From RGIG9115 sp045603225 (GTDB lineage Bacteria; Bacillota; Clostridia; UBA1381), in contig JAZULT010000093.1 in the NCBI GenBank assembly GCA_045603225.1, positions 1 through 50,314 of the forward strand: a stretch of DNA of 50,314 nt, given 5' to 3'. The first letter of the stretch is position 1. Each line of letters begins with the position of its first letter. Shown piece by piece: positions 9,265 through 18,978 of the stretch. Under the pieces are notes generated by a model, which had not been told where the DNA came from, searched no databases, and was given only the letters and a program-made list of their open reading frames with translations. A program made the position numbers and the translations under genes.

Positions 9265-12200
9265 TTATTCTGCCATAGATTCATCAACATCATCAATATG
9301 AAGTGAAAGGAGTTTCGACACACCTTTTTCCTGCATAGTAACACCATACAGGATATTTGCCGCTTCCATTGTACCTCTTCTGTGAGTTATAACAATAAAC
9401 TGCGACTGTTCAATGTAATTTTTCAGGTACGTAGCAAAGCGTGCAACGTTAACATCATCAAGTGCGGCATCGATTTCGTCAAGAATACAGAACGGTGTGG
9501 GCTTAACCCTCAGAATTGCAAACAAAAGAGCAATAGCAATAAATGATTTTTCGCCACCTGAATACAAGTTAATATTCTGAAGTCCCTTACCAGGAAGCTG
9601 AACTTCAATTTCAATACCGCTGTTCAGAACATCGTCAGGGTTCTGAAGGTACAGCTTGCCTCGTCCGCCGCCGAAAAGCTCCTTGAACACAAAACTGAAG
9701 CTTTCAGTAATAGCATTAAACTGTTCAGAAAAATGCTTTTCCATAAGCTCTACCATGGACACAATAACTTTTCCAAGATTTTCTTTTGAATCATCAAGGT
9801 CTTTTTTCTGACCTGACAAAAATTCATATCTTTCAAGAACATTTTTATATTCTTCTATTGAATCCATATTAACGTTACCGAGTGATTTAAGCTTGCCTTT
9901 AAGCTCTGTAAGTCTTGCAACATCCGCTTTTTCATCTTCAGGCTCAACGAATTTTTCTTCAGCATCTGAATACGTAAGTTCATATTCTTCCCACAATCTG
10001 TTGACAATATTTTCTTTTTCCATATTAAGCTTGACTTGCTTTGAAGAAATTTTCGATAAATCCTGCTGAAGAAGCATAAGTCTGTCAGTAATATCTTTAT
10101 TTGAAGCCTGTATTTCCTTTAAGTTTTCAGAAATAACAGCCTTTTGTTCTCCTAAAGCTTCAATCTGTTTTTTGATTTCGAGGTCAAGCTTTTCGAGATT
10201 TTCTACCGTCTTTTCTTTTTCCGACTTAGTATATTCCAGAGCTTCATTTGTCTTGGTTATATTTTCTATATCAGCTTTTTTCAGCTCTATATCTTCCAGA
10301 GAATGATTTATGCTAGCATTAATATCATCTGATTTATGCATCGCTTCGTCAATATCTCTGCGAACATTAGTCATAGACAAAGTGACATTTACGCAATTTG
10401 AAACAGCCTCATCCTTTTTAGATGTAATCTCAGCGATATCATCTGAAAGCTTCTCACAGCGTTCTGTTTCTTCTTTTTCCTCCGCTTCAAGACGACGAAC
10501 TTCCGAGAGAGCCTGTGCTATCTGTTCACCTGACAGTGCCAGACTTTCTTCAACTCTTGACAATTCATTTTCATAGTTTGATTTTGCATCATTCTCACCT
10601 GATATACTGTCAGATATATGCTTTAAAAATTCATCAGCTTTTATTATTTCGTTTTCATATTCTCTCTGCATCGGCAGATAAGAATCAAGTCTGATTTTTA
10701 TACTGTCAATTTCCTGTTTCAAATCTGACAGTTCATCGACATTTGTTTTGAGCTCTTTTTCAAGAACAACACATTCACCTTTAAGACGTTTGATATCAGC
10801 CGCACGTGACAGAAATCCTCCTGTTTTGCTGACACTTCCGCCTGACATTGAACCGCCTGCATTAAGAACATCTCCGCCAAGTGTAACGACTCTGAATTTA
10901 TACGAAAACTTACGGCTCATTTTTATACCGTTGTCGATATTATCAACAATAACAACACGGCCTAAAAGACTTTTCATAATATCATCATATTTAGGATTAT
11001 ATGATATAAGATTACATCCAAGTCCCACAAAACCGTCACATCCGCTGACTTCCTTCAGATTTTCTATCGTTCTCCCCCTGACAGATGAGATGGGCAAAAA
11101 AGTTGCACGTCCTGAATTTGTTCTTCTGAGAAATGCAATAGCCTCCTTAGCATCCTCTTCAGTTTCAACCACGATGTTCTGACTTGCACCGCCCAGTGCA
11201 GTTTCAATCGCAACTGCATATTCGCTCTTAGTATCAACAAGACCGGCTACCGTACCGTATAACGACAGCTTTTTAAGTTCATCCGAACGCATTATAAGCT
11301 TAACGCTTTTAGCATATCCGTCATATTCATTTTCCATATCTTCAAGCATTCTGAGCTTTGATGATTTTGAACGAAACTCAATCTGCTTGTTATTGCAAGC
11401 TTCTGTCAGCTCGCTGTGTCTTTGACGTTTTGATGAAATAAGATTATTCTGTTTATCAATAAGCTCAGTAATTTTCCTGTGCTTCTCTTCAATATCCTTT
11501 TTCTTTTCGGAAATTTCTTTCTGTTCCTTCAAACGGTTTTCAAAATCTGTTTTGCTCGTTTCTATTTCATCCTGCAATGAATTTTTTCTTGAAAGAAAGT
11601 TTTCACGAAGAGCTTCTATACCGCTTATTTTAGACTTTTCCGAAGATATTTTACTTAATAAATCAATAACATGTGTTTTTCTTTCCGACAGCTCGTTATT
11701 CAGTTCATCTATCTGTTTAATAAATTCTCTTTCATCCAACTGATTATCAGAAAGCTCAAGAGCAAAACCCTCAAGTTCAGTCTTTCTTAATTCAATAAGC
11801 TCTTCGAGCTCAGCTATATTCTTTTTACTTTCAAGATTTTTATTATTCAATTCAGATATTTCACGTTCTAAACGTGATATCATGTTTTTGTTATTATTAA
11901 TTGTATTGTCAGAAAGAGAAATTTCATTTCTGCACTCCATAATTTTGGAATGGTTTTCAAGAAGCTGTTCATTTTTTTCAGCCTGCATATTATCTTTTTC
12001 CTTGCTTTGTTCATACAAAGAAGATATTTTAGCTTCTGTTTCGCTTTCTCTTTCTCTGATTTCTTCTATCTCGCTGTTAACAAGAGCTGCTTTCTCATCA
12101 ACAACAGCCGTCTGTTCCTCATTTTTTTTCAAAGTCGATACAGATAAATTTATATCAAGCTGCTTAAATTCATCATAAATAAGAAGATATTTTCTTGCTT

Positions 12201-12831
12201 TTTCAGACTGATTTTTCAGCGGACCGAGCTGAGATTCAAGCTCTGCCGTAATATCGCCGATACGAACAAGGTTTTCTTCAACCTGAGCAAGCTTTCTCTC
12301 TGCTTCATCTTTTTTATATTTATATTTTGAAACACCTGCCGCTTCTTCGAAAATATTACGTCTGTCCTCTGCTTTTGTCGAAAGAATCTGTGATACGTTT
12401 CCCTGACCGATTATAGAATATCCGTCTCTTCCAAGTCCTGTATCCATAAAAAGCTCATGAATATCTCTCAGGCGGCAATTTGAACGGTTTATCTGATATG
12501 CTGTTTCTCCCGAACGAAACACACGTCTGGTGACAATAACCTCATCGAAATCCAAATTAAAAACCCTGTCACTATTATCAAGAACAAGGCTTACTTCAGC
12601 GTAATTAAGCGGTTTTCTTTTTTCCGTTCCTGCAAATATTACATCCTGCATATTCGCACCTCGGAGTGATTTCGCACTCATTTCGCCCATTACCCAGCGT
12701 ATTGCATCAGATATATTGCTTTTTCCGCTTCCGTTCGGTCCGACTACAGATGTAACACCGTTTCCGAATTCAAGCACGGTCTTATCAGCAAAGGATTTGA
12801 ACCCCTGCAACTCAAGTCTTTTTAAAAACAA
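9265..12831 (-). CDS. smc: Chromosome segregation protein SMC
   Basis: Condensin ATPase that organises and separates chromosomes with ScpA/ScpB. The 1188 residues are full length: Walker A GPNGSGKSN (~32), a long coiled-coil arm, a globular hinge around 520-650 with GRATFLP, the returning coiled coil, then signature LYSGGEKSF (~1087) and Walker B ILDEIDAALDD. The start is TTG at 12831 (protein MFLKRLELQGFKSF); it matches the canonical SMC N-terminus, has GAGGTG upstream, and no in-frame ATG is close. The first 10 nt overlap the end of the radical SAM gene, suggesting translational coupling. Confidence 0.98.
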   Translation of the reverse strand: MFLKRLELQGFKSFADKTVLEFGNGVTSVVGPNGSGKSNISDAIRWVMGEMSAKSLRGANMQDVIFAGTEKRKPLNYAEVSLVLDNSDRVFNLDFDEVIVTRRVFRSGETAYQINRSNCRLRDIHELFMDTGLGRDGYSIIGQGNVSQILSTKAEDRRNIFEEAAGVSKYKYKKDEAERKLAQVEENLVRIGDITAELESQLGPLKNQSEKARKYLLIYDEFKQLDINLSVSTLKKNEEQTAVVDEKAALVNSEIEEIRERESETEAKISSLYEQSKEKDNMQAEKNEQLLENHSKIMECRNEISLSDNTINNNKNMISRLEREISELNNKNLESKKNIAELEELIELRKTELEGFALELSDNQLDEREFIKQIDELNNELSERKTHVIDLLSKISSEKSKISGIEALRENFLSRKNSLQDEIETSKTDFENRLKEQKEISEKKKDIEEKHRKITELIDKQNNLISSKRQRHSELTEACNNKQIEFRSKSSKLRMLEDMENEYDGYAKSVKLIMRSDELKKLSLYGTVAGLVDTKSEYAVAIETALGGASQNIVVETEEDAKEAIAFLRRTNSGRATFLPISSVRGRTIENLKEVSGCDGFVGLGCNLISYNPKYDDIMKSLLGRVVIVDNIDNGIKMSRKFSYKFRVVTLGGDVLNAGGSMSGGSVSKTGGFLSRAADIKRLKGECVVLEKELKTNVDELSDLKQEIDSIKIRLDSYLPMQREYENEIIKADEFLKHISDSISGENDAKSNYENELSRVEESLALSGEQIAQALSEVRRLEAEEKEETERCEKLSDDIAEITSKKDEAVSNCVNVTLSMTNVRRDIDEAMHKSDDINASINHSLEDIELKKADIENITKTNEALEYTKSEKEKTVENLEKLDLEIKKQIEALGEQKAVISENLKEIQASNKDITDRLMLLQQDLSKISSKQVKLNMEKENIVNRLWEEYELTYSDAEEKFVEPEDEKADVARLTELKGKLKSLGNVNMDSIEEYKNVLERYEFLSGQKKDLDDSKENLGKVIVSMVELMEKHFSEQFNAITESFSFVFKELFGGGRGKLYLQNPDDVLNSGIEIEVQLPGKGLQNINLYSGGEKSFIAIALLFAILRVKPTPFCILDEIDAALDDVNVARFATYLKNYIEQSQFIVITHRRGTMEAANILYGVTMQEKGVSKLLSLHIDDVDESMAE

Positions 12832-13826
12832 TCTTTTTTCACCTCAACAATTTTTAGTTCACCGGGTTTTATTTCCGGCATATCTGAAACAGATATTTTT
12901 ATATTTCTTTTCGTTTGCAAATAATTTACATTATTCTTCTTATGGCCTATAACCTTTGACCGATGTCCTCCCGCACAGTAAACATCATATATTCCACCGT
13001 CATTACAAATATCTTCAATAATTTTAAGATAATATTTATTCCATACCAGTTCGCCTACAGACTCATGAAACGGTCCGGCAACAACAGATGCATCCGGTGA
13101 TATTTCATCGGTTGTCTGAAGCCCCATTCTTATAATATCAATACCTGAGCTGTCAAAAATACATTTAAGCTCAGCTAAAAGGTCAACTGTTTCATTCAGT
13201 GAAAACGGTATATACTCTCCGCAGTTATACATTTTTTCAAGATATGTATCACGTATAACAAGAGTCGGATAAATTCTTACAAAATCAGGTTTAAGCTTTG
13301 CTATCCTGACTGCAGTTTCAATACTTTTTTCATAAGTATCTCCCGGAAGCCCTGTCATCATCTGAAGTCCAAGTTTAAAATTATAATTTCTTATAAGGTT
13401 AACAGCATTATAAACCGCATCTGATGTATGACCTCTTGCGCTCAGTTTCAGAACTTCTTCGTCAAGAGACTGAACACCAAGCTCAATAGTTGTCACTCCG
13501 TATTCCTGCAGATTATCAAGAATTTTATTATCAATATAATCCGGACGAGTAGACAGACGAATACCGTCGACCTGCCCGCTATCTATATATTTTTTTGCAA
13601 TACTCAAAAAAGAGCATTGCTCTTCAAAAGGTATTCCTGTAAAGCTACCGCCGAAAAATGCTATTTCAACATATCCCGACGGTTTTGCCTTATCAAGAAA
13701 TTCATCAATTATTTTTTTTGCATCGACCGGCTTCTCATTTCCCGTAATTCTTTTCTGATTACAAAAAACGCAGTCGTGCGGACACCCAAGATGCGGCACA
13801 AAAACAGGAATATTATAATGTCTCAT
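12822..13826 (-). CDS. Radical SAM protein, Elp3-like
   Basis: Radical S-adenosylmethionine enzyme of 334 residues. The 4Fe-4S motif C15-x3-C19-x2-C22 (CPHDCVFC) is followed by the FFGGSFTG glycine-rich strand, STRPDYID and ELGVQSLDEEVL, all typical of the Elp3/MiaB-like radical SAM fold with a radical SAM C-terminal extension. No GNAT acetyltransferase domain is visible, so it is not a complete Elp3. Its reaction is unknown; tRNA modification is a reasonable guess from family and from the neighbouring RNase III. It overlaps rnc by 14 nt and smc by 10 nt, so the three genes are probably translationally coupled. Confidence 0.85.
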   Translation of the reverse strand: MRHYNIPVFVPHLGCPHDCVFCNQKRITGNEKPVDAKKIIDEFLDKAKPSGYVEIAFFGGSFTGIPFEEQCSFLSIAKKYIDSGQVDGIRLSTRPDYIDNKILDNLQEYGVTTIELGVQSLDEEVLKLSARGHTSDAVYNAVNLIRNYNFKLGLQMMTGLPGDTYEKSIETAVRIAKLKPDFVRIYPTLVIRDTYLEKMYNCGEYIPFSLNETVDLLAELKCIFDSSGIDIIRMGLQTTDEISPDASVVAGPFHESVGELVWNKYYLKIIEDICNDGGIYDVYCAGGHRSKVIGHKKNNVNYLQTKRNIKISVSDMPEIKPGELKIVEVKKDCF

Positions 13827-14502
13827 TATACAAAGTTTTTAAAGCCATTTTTGCAGCTTTCTGTTCTGCTTCTTTCTTATTTAGTCCTTCTCCGTATCCC
13901 GCCACTTTTCCGTTGATTACAGCAGACATTACAAACACTTTTACGTGTTCACTGCCCTTTTCTTCTACAACCTCATAAGAAACCTTGCTATGACCGTGCT
14001 TCTGCACATTTTCCTGCAATCTTGTTTTGAAGTCCCCGAAATTACGTTTTTGTTCAGCCGCCTCAATTTCAGGTTTTATAAGCTTCATAAGCCATTTTGT
14101 AACGCTGCGTATACCACTGTCAAGATAAATAGCCGCAATCAAAGCCTCAAACGCATCAGATACAATTGATGCTCTGCTTCTTCCGCCTGTTTTTTCTTCA
14201 CCCTTACCGAGTCTTATAATGTTTCCAAGATCTATCTTTGTTGCAATATCTGCCAGAGACTGTTCGCAAACAAGACTTGCTCTTATTTTCGAAAGTCTTC
14301 CTTCGTTTATGTGACCGTACTTTTTAAACAGACAGTCACTAACAATAAGACTTAGAATGGAATCACCGAGAAACTCAAGACGTTCATTATTATCACAATG
14401 ATTTTCATTAGCATACGAACTGTGTGTTATTGCACTTTCAAGCAACATAGGATTTTTAAACTCATACCCTATTTTTTCCTGTATTACTTCAATATTTTTC
14501 AT
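13813..14502 (-). CDS. rnc: Ribonuclease III
   Basis: Double-strand-specific endoribonuclease processing rRNA precursors and structured mRNAs. The 229-aa protein has the signature ERLEFLGDSIL with metal-binding Glu40 and Asp47, the second acidic pair in SDAFEALIAA (~119-122), and a C-terminal dsRNA-binding domain ending in GYGEGLNKKEAEQKAAKMAL. ATG at 14502 is preferred because GAGGTG lies six bases before it; an upstream in-frame GTG is part of that same Shine-Dalgarno sequence. It is the first gene of the rnc-radical SAM-smc-ftsY-polC run. Confidence 0.97.
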   Translation of the reverse strand: MKNIEVIQEKIGYEFKNPMLLESAITHSSYANENHCDNNERLEFLGDSILSLIVSDCLFKKYGHINEGRLSKIRASLVCEQSLADIATKIDLGNIIRLGKGEEKTGGRSRASIVSDAFEALIAAIYLDSGIRSVTKWLMKLIKPEIEAAEQKRNFGDFKTRLQENVQKHGHSKVSYEVVEEKGSEHVKVFVMSAVINGKVAGYGEGLNKKEAEQKAAKMALKTLYNETL

Positions 14503-14598
14503 TACAAACACCTCATTTTTTTGGTTGCTCGTTTTTTGAATTGGTTTCGTAAAGTAAACAAAGCAAATTCAAAACATGAGCATCTTTATATTAACCCG

Positions 14599-14627
14599 GC
14601 TATGTACAATATATAATTGCACATAGC
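14599..14627. repeat. Stem-loop between acpP and rnc
   Basis: GCTATGTACAAT / ATTGCACATAGC pair over 12 positions with one wobble around a short AT loop. It lies just after the acpP stop on the minus strand but lacks a T-run, so it is more likely an mRNA 3' structure than an intrinsic terminator. Confidence 0.4.
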
Positions 14628-14637
14628 TCTATTAAGG

Positions 14638-14868
14638 TTATATATTATCTTTAATATAATCTACTACATCGCCGACTGTTGTAATATCTTCTGACAACTC
14701 TTCAGGAATTTCTATATCAAACTCCGTTTCAAATCCCATAATAAGTTCAACAATATCAAGCGAATCTGTACCCAAATCATCTACAAAAGATGTTGCACGT
14801 GATATGGAATTTTCATCAATTCCAAGCTGTTCATTAATAACCTTCTTAATTCTGTCTAATTCATTCAT
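14638..14868 (-). CDS. acpP: Acyl carrier protein
   Basis: Carrier of growing fatty acyl chains in type II fatty acid synthesis. The 76-aa acidic protein has the phosphopantetheine site GTDSLDIVEL with Ser36, the same position as in E. coli ACP. The start is the ATG at 14868 with GGGAGGAG eight bases upstream; the longer upstream frame (MWYDLSIF...) is leader sequence. It follows plsX by 91 bp, the common plsX-acpP order, so both probably serve lipid synthesis from one transcript. Confidence 0.96.
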   Translation of the reverse strand: MNELDRIKKVINEQLGIDENSISRATSFVDDLGTDSLDIVELIMGFETEFDIEIPEELSEDITTVGDVVDYIKDNI

Positions 14869-14959
14869 TAACCGTACTCCTCCCAATTGATAATAGAATA
14901 TAGATAAATCATACCACAATATTTTTTTGTTACGCCAATATGTAAACGATATTTTTTAT

Positions 14960-15949
14960 TTATTCTTCCTGCTTTTTAACATAATCAGCTATGTCTTCAG
15001 TAACATTTTCCGAAACCCATTTCTGAGCCTGTTTCAAAGCGGCAAAAAAACTTTTTTCATCAGATGAGCCATGTGCTTTTACCACTGGTCTCTTTATTCC
15101 GAGAAGTGGAGCTCCGCCGTATTCCTTATAGTCAAATTTCTTTTTGAATTCACCAAGATATTTCTTTACACCCAACGCACAAAGCTTTGTGAGCAGGCTC
15201 TTGTAAAATATGCCTTTTATCTCACCAGTGAAAACCTTCGCTGCTCCTTCGATTGTTTTTAAAGCTATATTACCTGCAAATCCGTCTGTAACTATAACGT
15301 CAGCATACCCTGATAAAATATCCCTGCCTTCGCAGTTGCCGATAAAATTGATATCGGAATTTTTAAGGAGCTCATAAGCCTCTTTCGAAAGCTCATCGCC
15401 CTTTCCTTCCTCCTGACCGTTCGACAGAAGTGAAACAGTCGGATTGTCTACTCCGGCAATCTTTTTCATGTATATACTACCCATTACAGCAAAGTTATGC
15501 AAGTCTTCCGGATGACATCCTGTATTCGCTCCGCAGTCAAGCATAAGCGTACATCCGTCACCTGCAGGAAGCATAGTTGCAAGAGCAGGTCTTCTTATCC
15601 CCTTGATTCTTCCGACACCAGTAAGAGCAGATGCAAGAAGTGCTCCTGTGTTCCCGGCAGAAACTAATGCATCACCTTCACCTTCTCTTAAAAGCTTAGC
15701 TCCAACCACCATAGAAGAATCCTTTTTTTCACGAACAGCCGAAGCAGGTTTGTCCTCATTTGTAATAACTTCTGAAGCGTGATGTATTTTTACATTATCC
15801 GGAAGATCTCCGTTTATGTATTCAAGTATCTTTTTTTCATCACCTACAAGAAGTATTTCCATACCCAGCTCTTTAGCCGCACTAAGAGATGCTTTTATCG
15901 GCACTTCCGGAGCATTGTCCCCACCAAAAGCATCTACTATTATTCTCAT
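14960..15949 (-). CDS. plsX: Phosphate acyltransferase PlsX
   Basis: Converts acyl-ACP to acyl-phosphate, the donor for PlsY in phosphatidic acid synthesis. The 329-aa sequence begins MRIIVDAFGGDNAPE, the family N-terminus, and contains MLDCGANTGCHPEDL, LLSNGQEEGKG and VTDGFAGNIALK. Of two in-frame ATGs, the one at 15949 has GAAGGAG nine bases upstream; the one at 15955 is only three bases from it. The chosen ATG overlaps the stop of the MFS gene as ATGA, so translation is probably coupled. acpP follows. Confidence 0.97.
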   Translation of the reverse strand: MRIIVDAFGGDNAPEVPIKASLSAAKELGMEILLVGDEKKILEYINGDLPDNVKIHHASEVITNEDKPASAVREKKDSSMVVGAKLLREGEGDALVSAGNTGALLASALTGVGRIKGIRRPALATMLPAGDGCTLMLDCGANTGCHPEDLHNFAVMGSIYMKKIAGVDNPTVSLLSNGQEEGKGDELSKEAYELLKNSDINFIGNCEGRDILSGYADVIVTDGFAGNIALKTIEGAAKVFTGEIKGIFYKSLLTKLCALGVKKYLGEFKKKFDYKEYGGAPLLGIKRPVVKAHGSSDEKSFFAALKQAQKWVSENVTEDIADYVKKQEE

Positions 15950-17160
15950 TGGCATTCACTCCTTCTTATGTATTTTTTTTCAACATATAACAGTATTACA
16001 ACAAACAAAACCGGAAATACAACTGAAAACAATATTCCGGTATTCAGATTATCTCCAAAAAGACCTGCTACAACACCAAGCGATGTCGGACCTGCCATAC
16101 AGCCTATATCTCCTGCAAGTGCAAGATATGCAAACAGTCCCGTTCCTCCGTTTGGTATGAGATTTGCTGATATGCTGTATACCCCGGGCCACATGATACC
16201 AACCGTAACACCCGACAACACACAGGCTACAAGCGATACAATCTTATCAGGCGACATAGCCGCTACGAGATAGCATACAACACAAAGCAGACCGCTTATT
16301 ATCATAAATCTGTTTAAATCTATCTTTTCACTGAATTTCCCGTAAACAATTCTTGCTCCGCCCATGCAAATCGCAAACGTGCACGCACCGGCTAAATCTC
16401 CTACTGTTTTAGAGATTCCAAGTCCCGCTTCCGCATAAGTCGATATCCACTGACTTATACACTGCTCTGCTGCTCCCGAACAGAACATCAATATTATCAT
16501 TATTTTATATAACGGCAGTTTCAGCAATTTTTTTTCAGGCAGTACATTATTCTTGTCAGCCAAAGTGCACATTGGAACATTTATAAACATTATCATGCAC
16601 ACAAGCGGAATAATCGCCCACAAGCACGATAGCAATTTATAATTCCCTGTACCAAAAGCTACAAAAAACAAGCTTGAACCAATAACCGAAAGTACATGTC
16701 CCCAGCAATAATTGGAATGAAGCATACTCATTTCAGCATCTTTATTCTCAATCGGACACGCCTGAAGAATAGGACTTCCGGCAGTTTCAATTAAACCACT
16801 CCCGATTGCATACATAAATACTGAAATCAGTATTCCGGCATACGGGTTGATTATTCCGGGCAGAACACCCATCATAATCAATCCCATTGCCGACAACATC
16901 TGGCTTGTAACAGCACTTTTTCTGTATCCGAAATAATCAACAAGCTTTGCACTGAGATAATCTACTATTACCTGAACACCGAAATTCAGTGCTATTATTG
17001 CGGAAATCTGATCAAATGTCAATCCGTACAGTCGTTTAAAAGTCAAAAACAGCAAAGGCGCAAAATTATTAACTATTCCCTGAACAAGATAAGACAAACG
17101 ACACGCAACAACTGTCTTCCTATACGGATTACTCTTTATTCTTCTTCCGGTTTCTGACAT
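15946..17160 (-). CDS. MFS transporter, FucP-like type
   Basis: Integral membrane protein of 404 residues with about 12 hydrophobic segments in two bundles split by a short basic loop (TLADKNNVLPEKKLLKL). The pattern (NNFAPLLFLTFKRLYGL early; GLIETAGSPILQACP in the middle) resembles the MFS group that includes fucose/glucose permeases and tetracycline-type carriers; the substrate cannot be assigned. It overlaps the end of iscU by 25 nt and the start of plsX by 4 nt. No good ribosome binding site is visible, so it probably depends on coupling to iscU translation. Its place between Fe-S and lipid genes gives no clear functional clue. Confidence 0.85.
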   Translation of the reverse strand: MSETGRRIKSNPYRKTVVACRLSYLVQGIVNNFAPLLFLTFKRLYGLTFDQISAIIALNFGVQVIVDYLSAKLVDYFGYRKSAVTSQMLSAMGLIMMGVLPGIINPYAGILISVFMYAIGSGLIETAGSPILQACPIENKDAEMSMLHSNYCWGHVLSVIGSSLFFVAFGTGNYKLLSCLWAIIPLVCMIMFINVPMCTLADKNNVLPEKKLLKLPLYKIMIILMFCSGAAEQCISQWISTYAEAGLGISKTVGDLAGACTFAICMGGARIVYGKFSEKIDLNRFMIISGLLCVVCYLVAAMSPDKIVSLVACVLSGVTVGIMWPGVYSISANLIPNGGTGLFAYLALAGDIGCMAGPTSLGVVAGLFGDNLNTGILFSVVFPVLFVVILLYVEKKYIRRSECQ

Positions 17161-17567
17161 TTTTTACAGCAAAAATCACAGTTTTTCTTTTCAGGTTCTA
17201 TCCCCTGACGCTTTCTGTAATCGGTAATTGCACTCTGAATTGCTTCTTCGGCAAGAACAGAACAGTGAACTTTCTCGGGTGGAAGTCCGTCAAGAGCTTC
17301 CATTACAGCTTTATTTGTAAGAGCTAAAGCTTCATCTACAGTCTTCCCTTTCACCATTTCCGTAGCCATAGAGCTGGTTGCAATCGCCGCACCGCATCCG
17401 AATGTTTTAAATTTTACATCCTGAATAACGTCATCTTTGATATCCATATATATTTTCATGATATCGCCGCATTTGGCATTACCCACCTGACCTACCGCAT
17501 TAGCATTTTCTATTTCGCCTACATTTCTCGGATTTGAAAAATGATCCATAACCTTTTCACTATACAT
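17136..17567 (-). CDS. iscU: Fe-S cluster scaffold IscU/NifU with Cys-rich tail
   Basis: Scaffold on which Fe-S clusters are built with sulfur from the adjacent desulfurase. The 143-aa protein carries the three cluster cysteines C33 (GNAKCGD), C58 (TFGCG) and C102 (VHCSVLAEEA) and the Asp of CGD. The last ~20 residues add a tail with CDFCCKKC, absent from E. coli IscU but similar to tails in some Clostridia NifU-like proteins; it may bind metal. It overlaps iscS by 8 nt and the MFS gene by 25 nt. Confidence 0.95.
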   Translation of the reverse strand: MYSEKVMDHFSNPRNVGEIENANAVGQVGNAKCGDIMKIYMDIKDDVIQDVKFKTFGCGAAIATSSMATEMVKGKTVDEALALTNKAVMEALDGLPPEKVHCSVLAEEAIQSAITDYRKRQGIEPEKKNCDFCCKKCQKPEEE

Positions 17568-18756
17568 TTTGATTTTCCTCCCTCATCTTTATTTCTTCAT
17601 AAAGCGGTGACATATCTCTTAGTCTCTGAACAATTTCAGGAAGTATTTCAAGGATATAATCAACTTCTTCTTCAGTGTTTTCATGGCTTACACTAAGTCT
17701 CAGTGAACCATGTGCAATTTCATGAGGAAGACCTATAGCCAGCAACACATGAGACGGGTCAAGCGAACCCGAAGCACACGCACTTCCGCTTGAAGCTGCC
17801 ACATCTTTCATATCAAGAAGCATGAGGATTGATTCACCTTCAATAAATTTAAAAGAAAAATTAACATTATTGCATGAACGGTTGTCTCTTGAACCGTTTA
17901 ATCTGCAATAAGGTATTTTGGCTTCAATACCATCTATAAGCTTTTTCTGAAGCTTTCTGCAATAAGCTGTATTTTCTTCCATGTTATTGCATGCAACTTC
18001 AAGAGCAGTTGCAAGACCAACTATACCGGCAACATTTTCAGTAGCAGCACGTTTTCCTCTTTCCTGACCACCGCCATGAATCAGGTTGTCGATTTTTACA
18101 CCGTTTCTTACATACAACACACCTACACCCTTAGGTCCGTTGAATTTATGTGCTGAAAGCGAAAGCATATCAACCCCAAGTTCAGCTACATTAACAGGCA
18201 TATGTCCCACAGCCTGAACAGCATCGGTATGAAATATAACTTTATGTTTTTTTGCAATTTCGCTTATTTCCTTTATAGGCTCAATTGTACCTATTTCATT
18301 ATTAGCCATCATGACAGAAATTAAAATTGTATTTTCCGTTATGGCAGCCTCAACTGCTTCAGGAGAAACAAATCCGTCTTCATCAACCGGCAGATAAGTT
18401 ACCTCAAAGCCTTGCTTTTCAAGCCATTCGCAAGTATTCAGTATTGCATGATGCTCTATAGCTGTGGTAATTATATGATTCCCTTTCCCTTTATTTGCAA
18501 AAGCAATTCCTTTAATTGCCCAGTTATCAGCTTCGCATCCGGAAGCTGTGAAATATATTTCATTTGTTTTAGAACCGATAAGTCCTGCAACCTTTTCACG
18601 CGCTGAGTATAAAGCTTCTTCAGCTGTACGCCCTACCTTGTAAAACTTAGACGAAGCATTTCCGTAGACGTCTGACATATACGGAAGCATTGCATCCATA
18701 ACTTGCTTACTCATTTTTGTAGTGGCGTTATTATCCATGTATATATTACGCTCCAT
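17560..18756 (-). CDS. iscS: Cysteine desulfurase IscS/NifS
   Basis: PLP enzyme that takes sulfur from L-cysteine for Fe-S clusters and passes it to IscU. The 398-aa protein begins MERNIYMDNNATTKMS, has the PLP lysine in SLSAHKFNGPKG (~202), RGKRAATENVAGIVG, and the active cysteine in SSGSACASGS (~325). The Cys loop is the long class I type. ATG at 18756 has AAAGGAAGGA upstream; a GTG 14 codons earlier lies in the leader. It is the first gene of a transcript with a perfect sigma-A-type promoter and overlaps iscU. Confidence 0.97.
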   Translation of the reverse strand: MERNIYMDNNATTKMSKQVMDAMLPYMSDVYGNASSKFYKVGRTAEEALYSAREKVAGLIGSKTNEIYFTASGCEADNWAIKGIAFANKGKGNHIITTAIEHHAILNTCEWLEKQGFEVTYLPVDEDGFVSPEAVEAAITENTILISVMMANNEIGTIEPIKEISEIAKKHKVIFHTDAVQAVGHMPVNVAELGVDMLSLSAHKFNGPKGVGVLYVRNGVKIDNLIHGGGQERGKRAATENVAGIVGLATALEVACNNMEENTAYCRKLQKKLIDGIEAKIPYCRLNGSRDNRSCNNVNFSFKFIEGESILMLLDMKDVAASSGSACASGSLDPSHVLLAIGLPHEIAHGSLRLSVSHENTEEEVDYILEILPEIVQRLRDMSPLYEEIKMREENQNV

Positions 18757-18803
18757 ACAAATCCTTCCTTTCGGCTCCTTTTTTTCAAGGATTACCACAT
18801 TAT

Positions 18804-18832
18804 ATTATACCTTTTTTTTTATTTTTTGTCAA
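18804..18832 (-). promoter_or_regulatory. Promoter of the iscS operon
   Basis: Consensus TTGACA (18832-18827), 17-nt spacer and TATAAT (18809-18804), giving a leader of about 40 nt before iscS. No IscR-like or riboswitch element was recognised. Confidence 0.85.
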
Positions 18833-18930
18833 TACCCTTAAAAATATTATTTGTTTTTTTTATAAAAGCAATATATAAAAGAGAATTTATTGTGTAATAT
18901 ATAGAAAATATTGCAAACAGCAAGAAAACA

Positions 18931-18959
18931 GGGATGTAAAAACTAAGTTTTTACATCCC
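18931..18959 (-). terminator. Terminator of the putP-like gene
   Basis: Perfect inverted repeat with arms GGGATGTAAAAAC / GTTTTTACATCCC and a TAA-type loop. On the minus strand it is followed by TGTTTTCTTG. It sits 20 bp after the symporter stop. Confidence 0.85.
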
Positions 18960-18978
18960 GTTTCAGGTTCAATATTTA

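Noticed and set aside
14599..14627. Intrinsic terminator after acpP
   Set aside because: The stem is good but neither strand has a following T-run, so it is listed only as a stem-loop.
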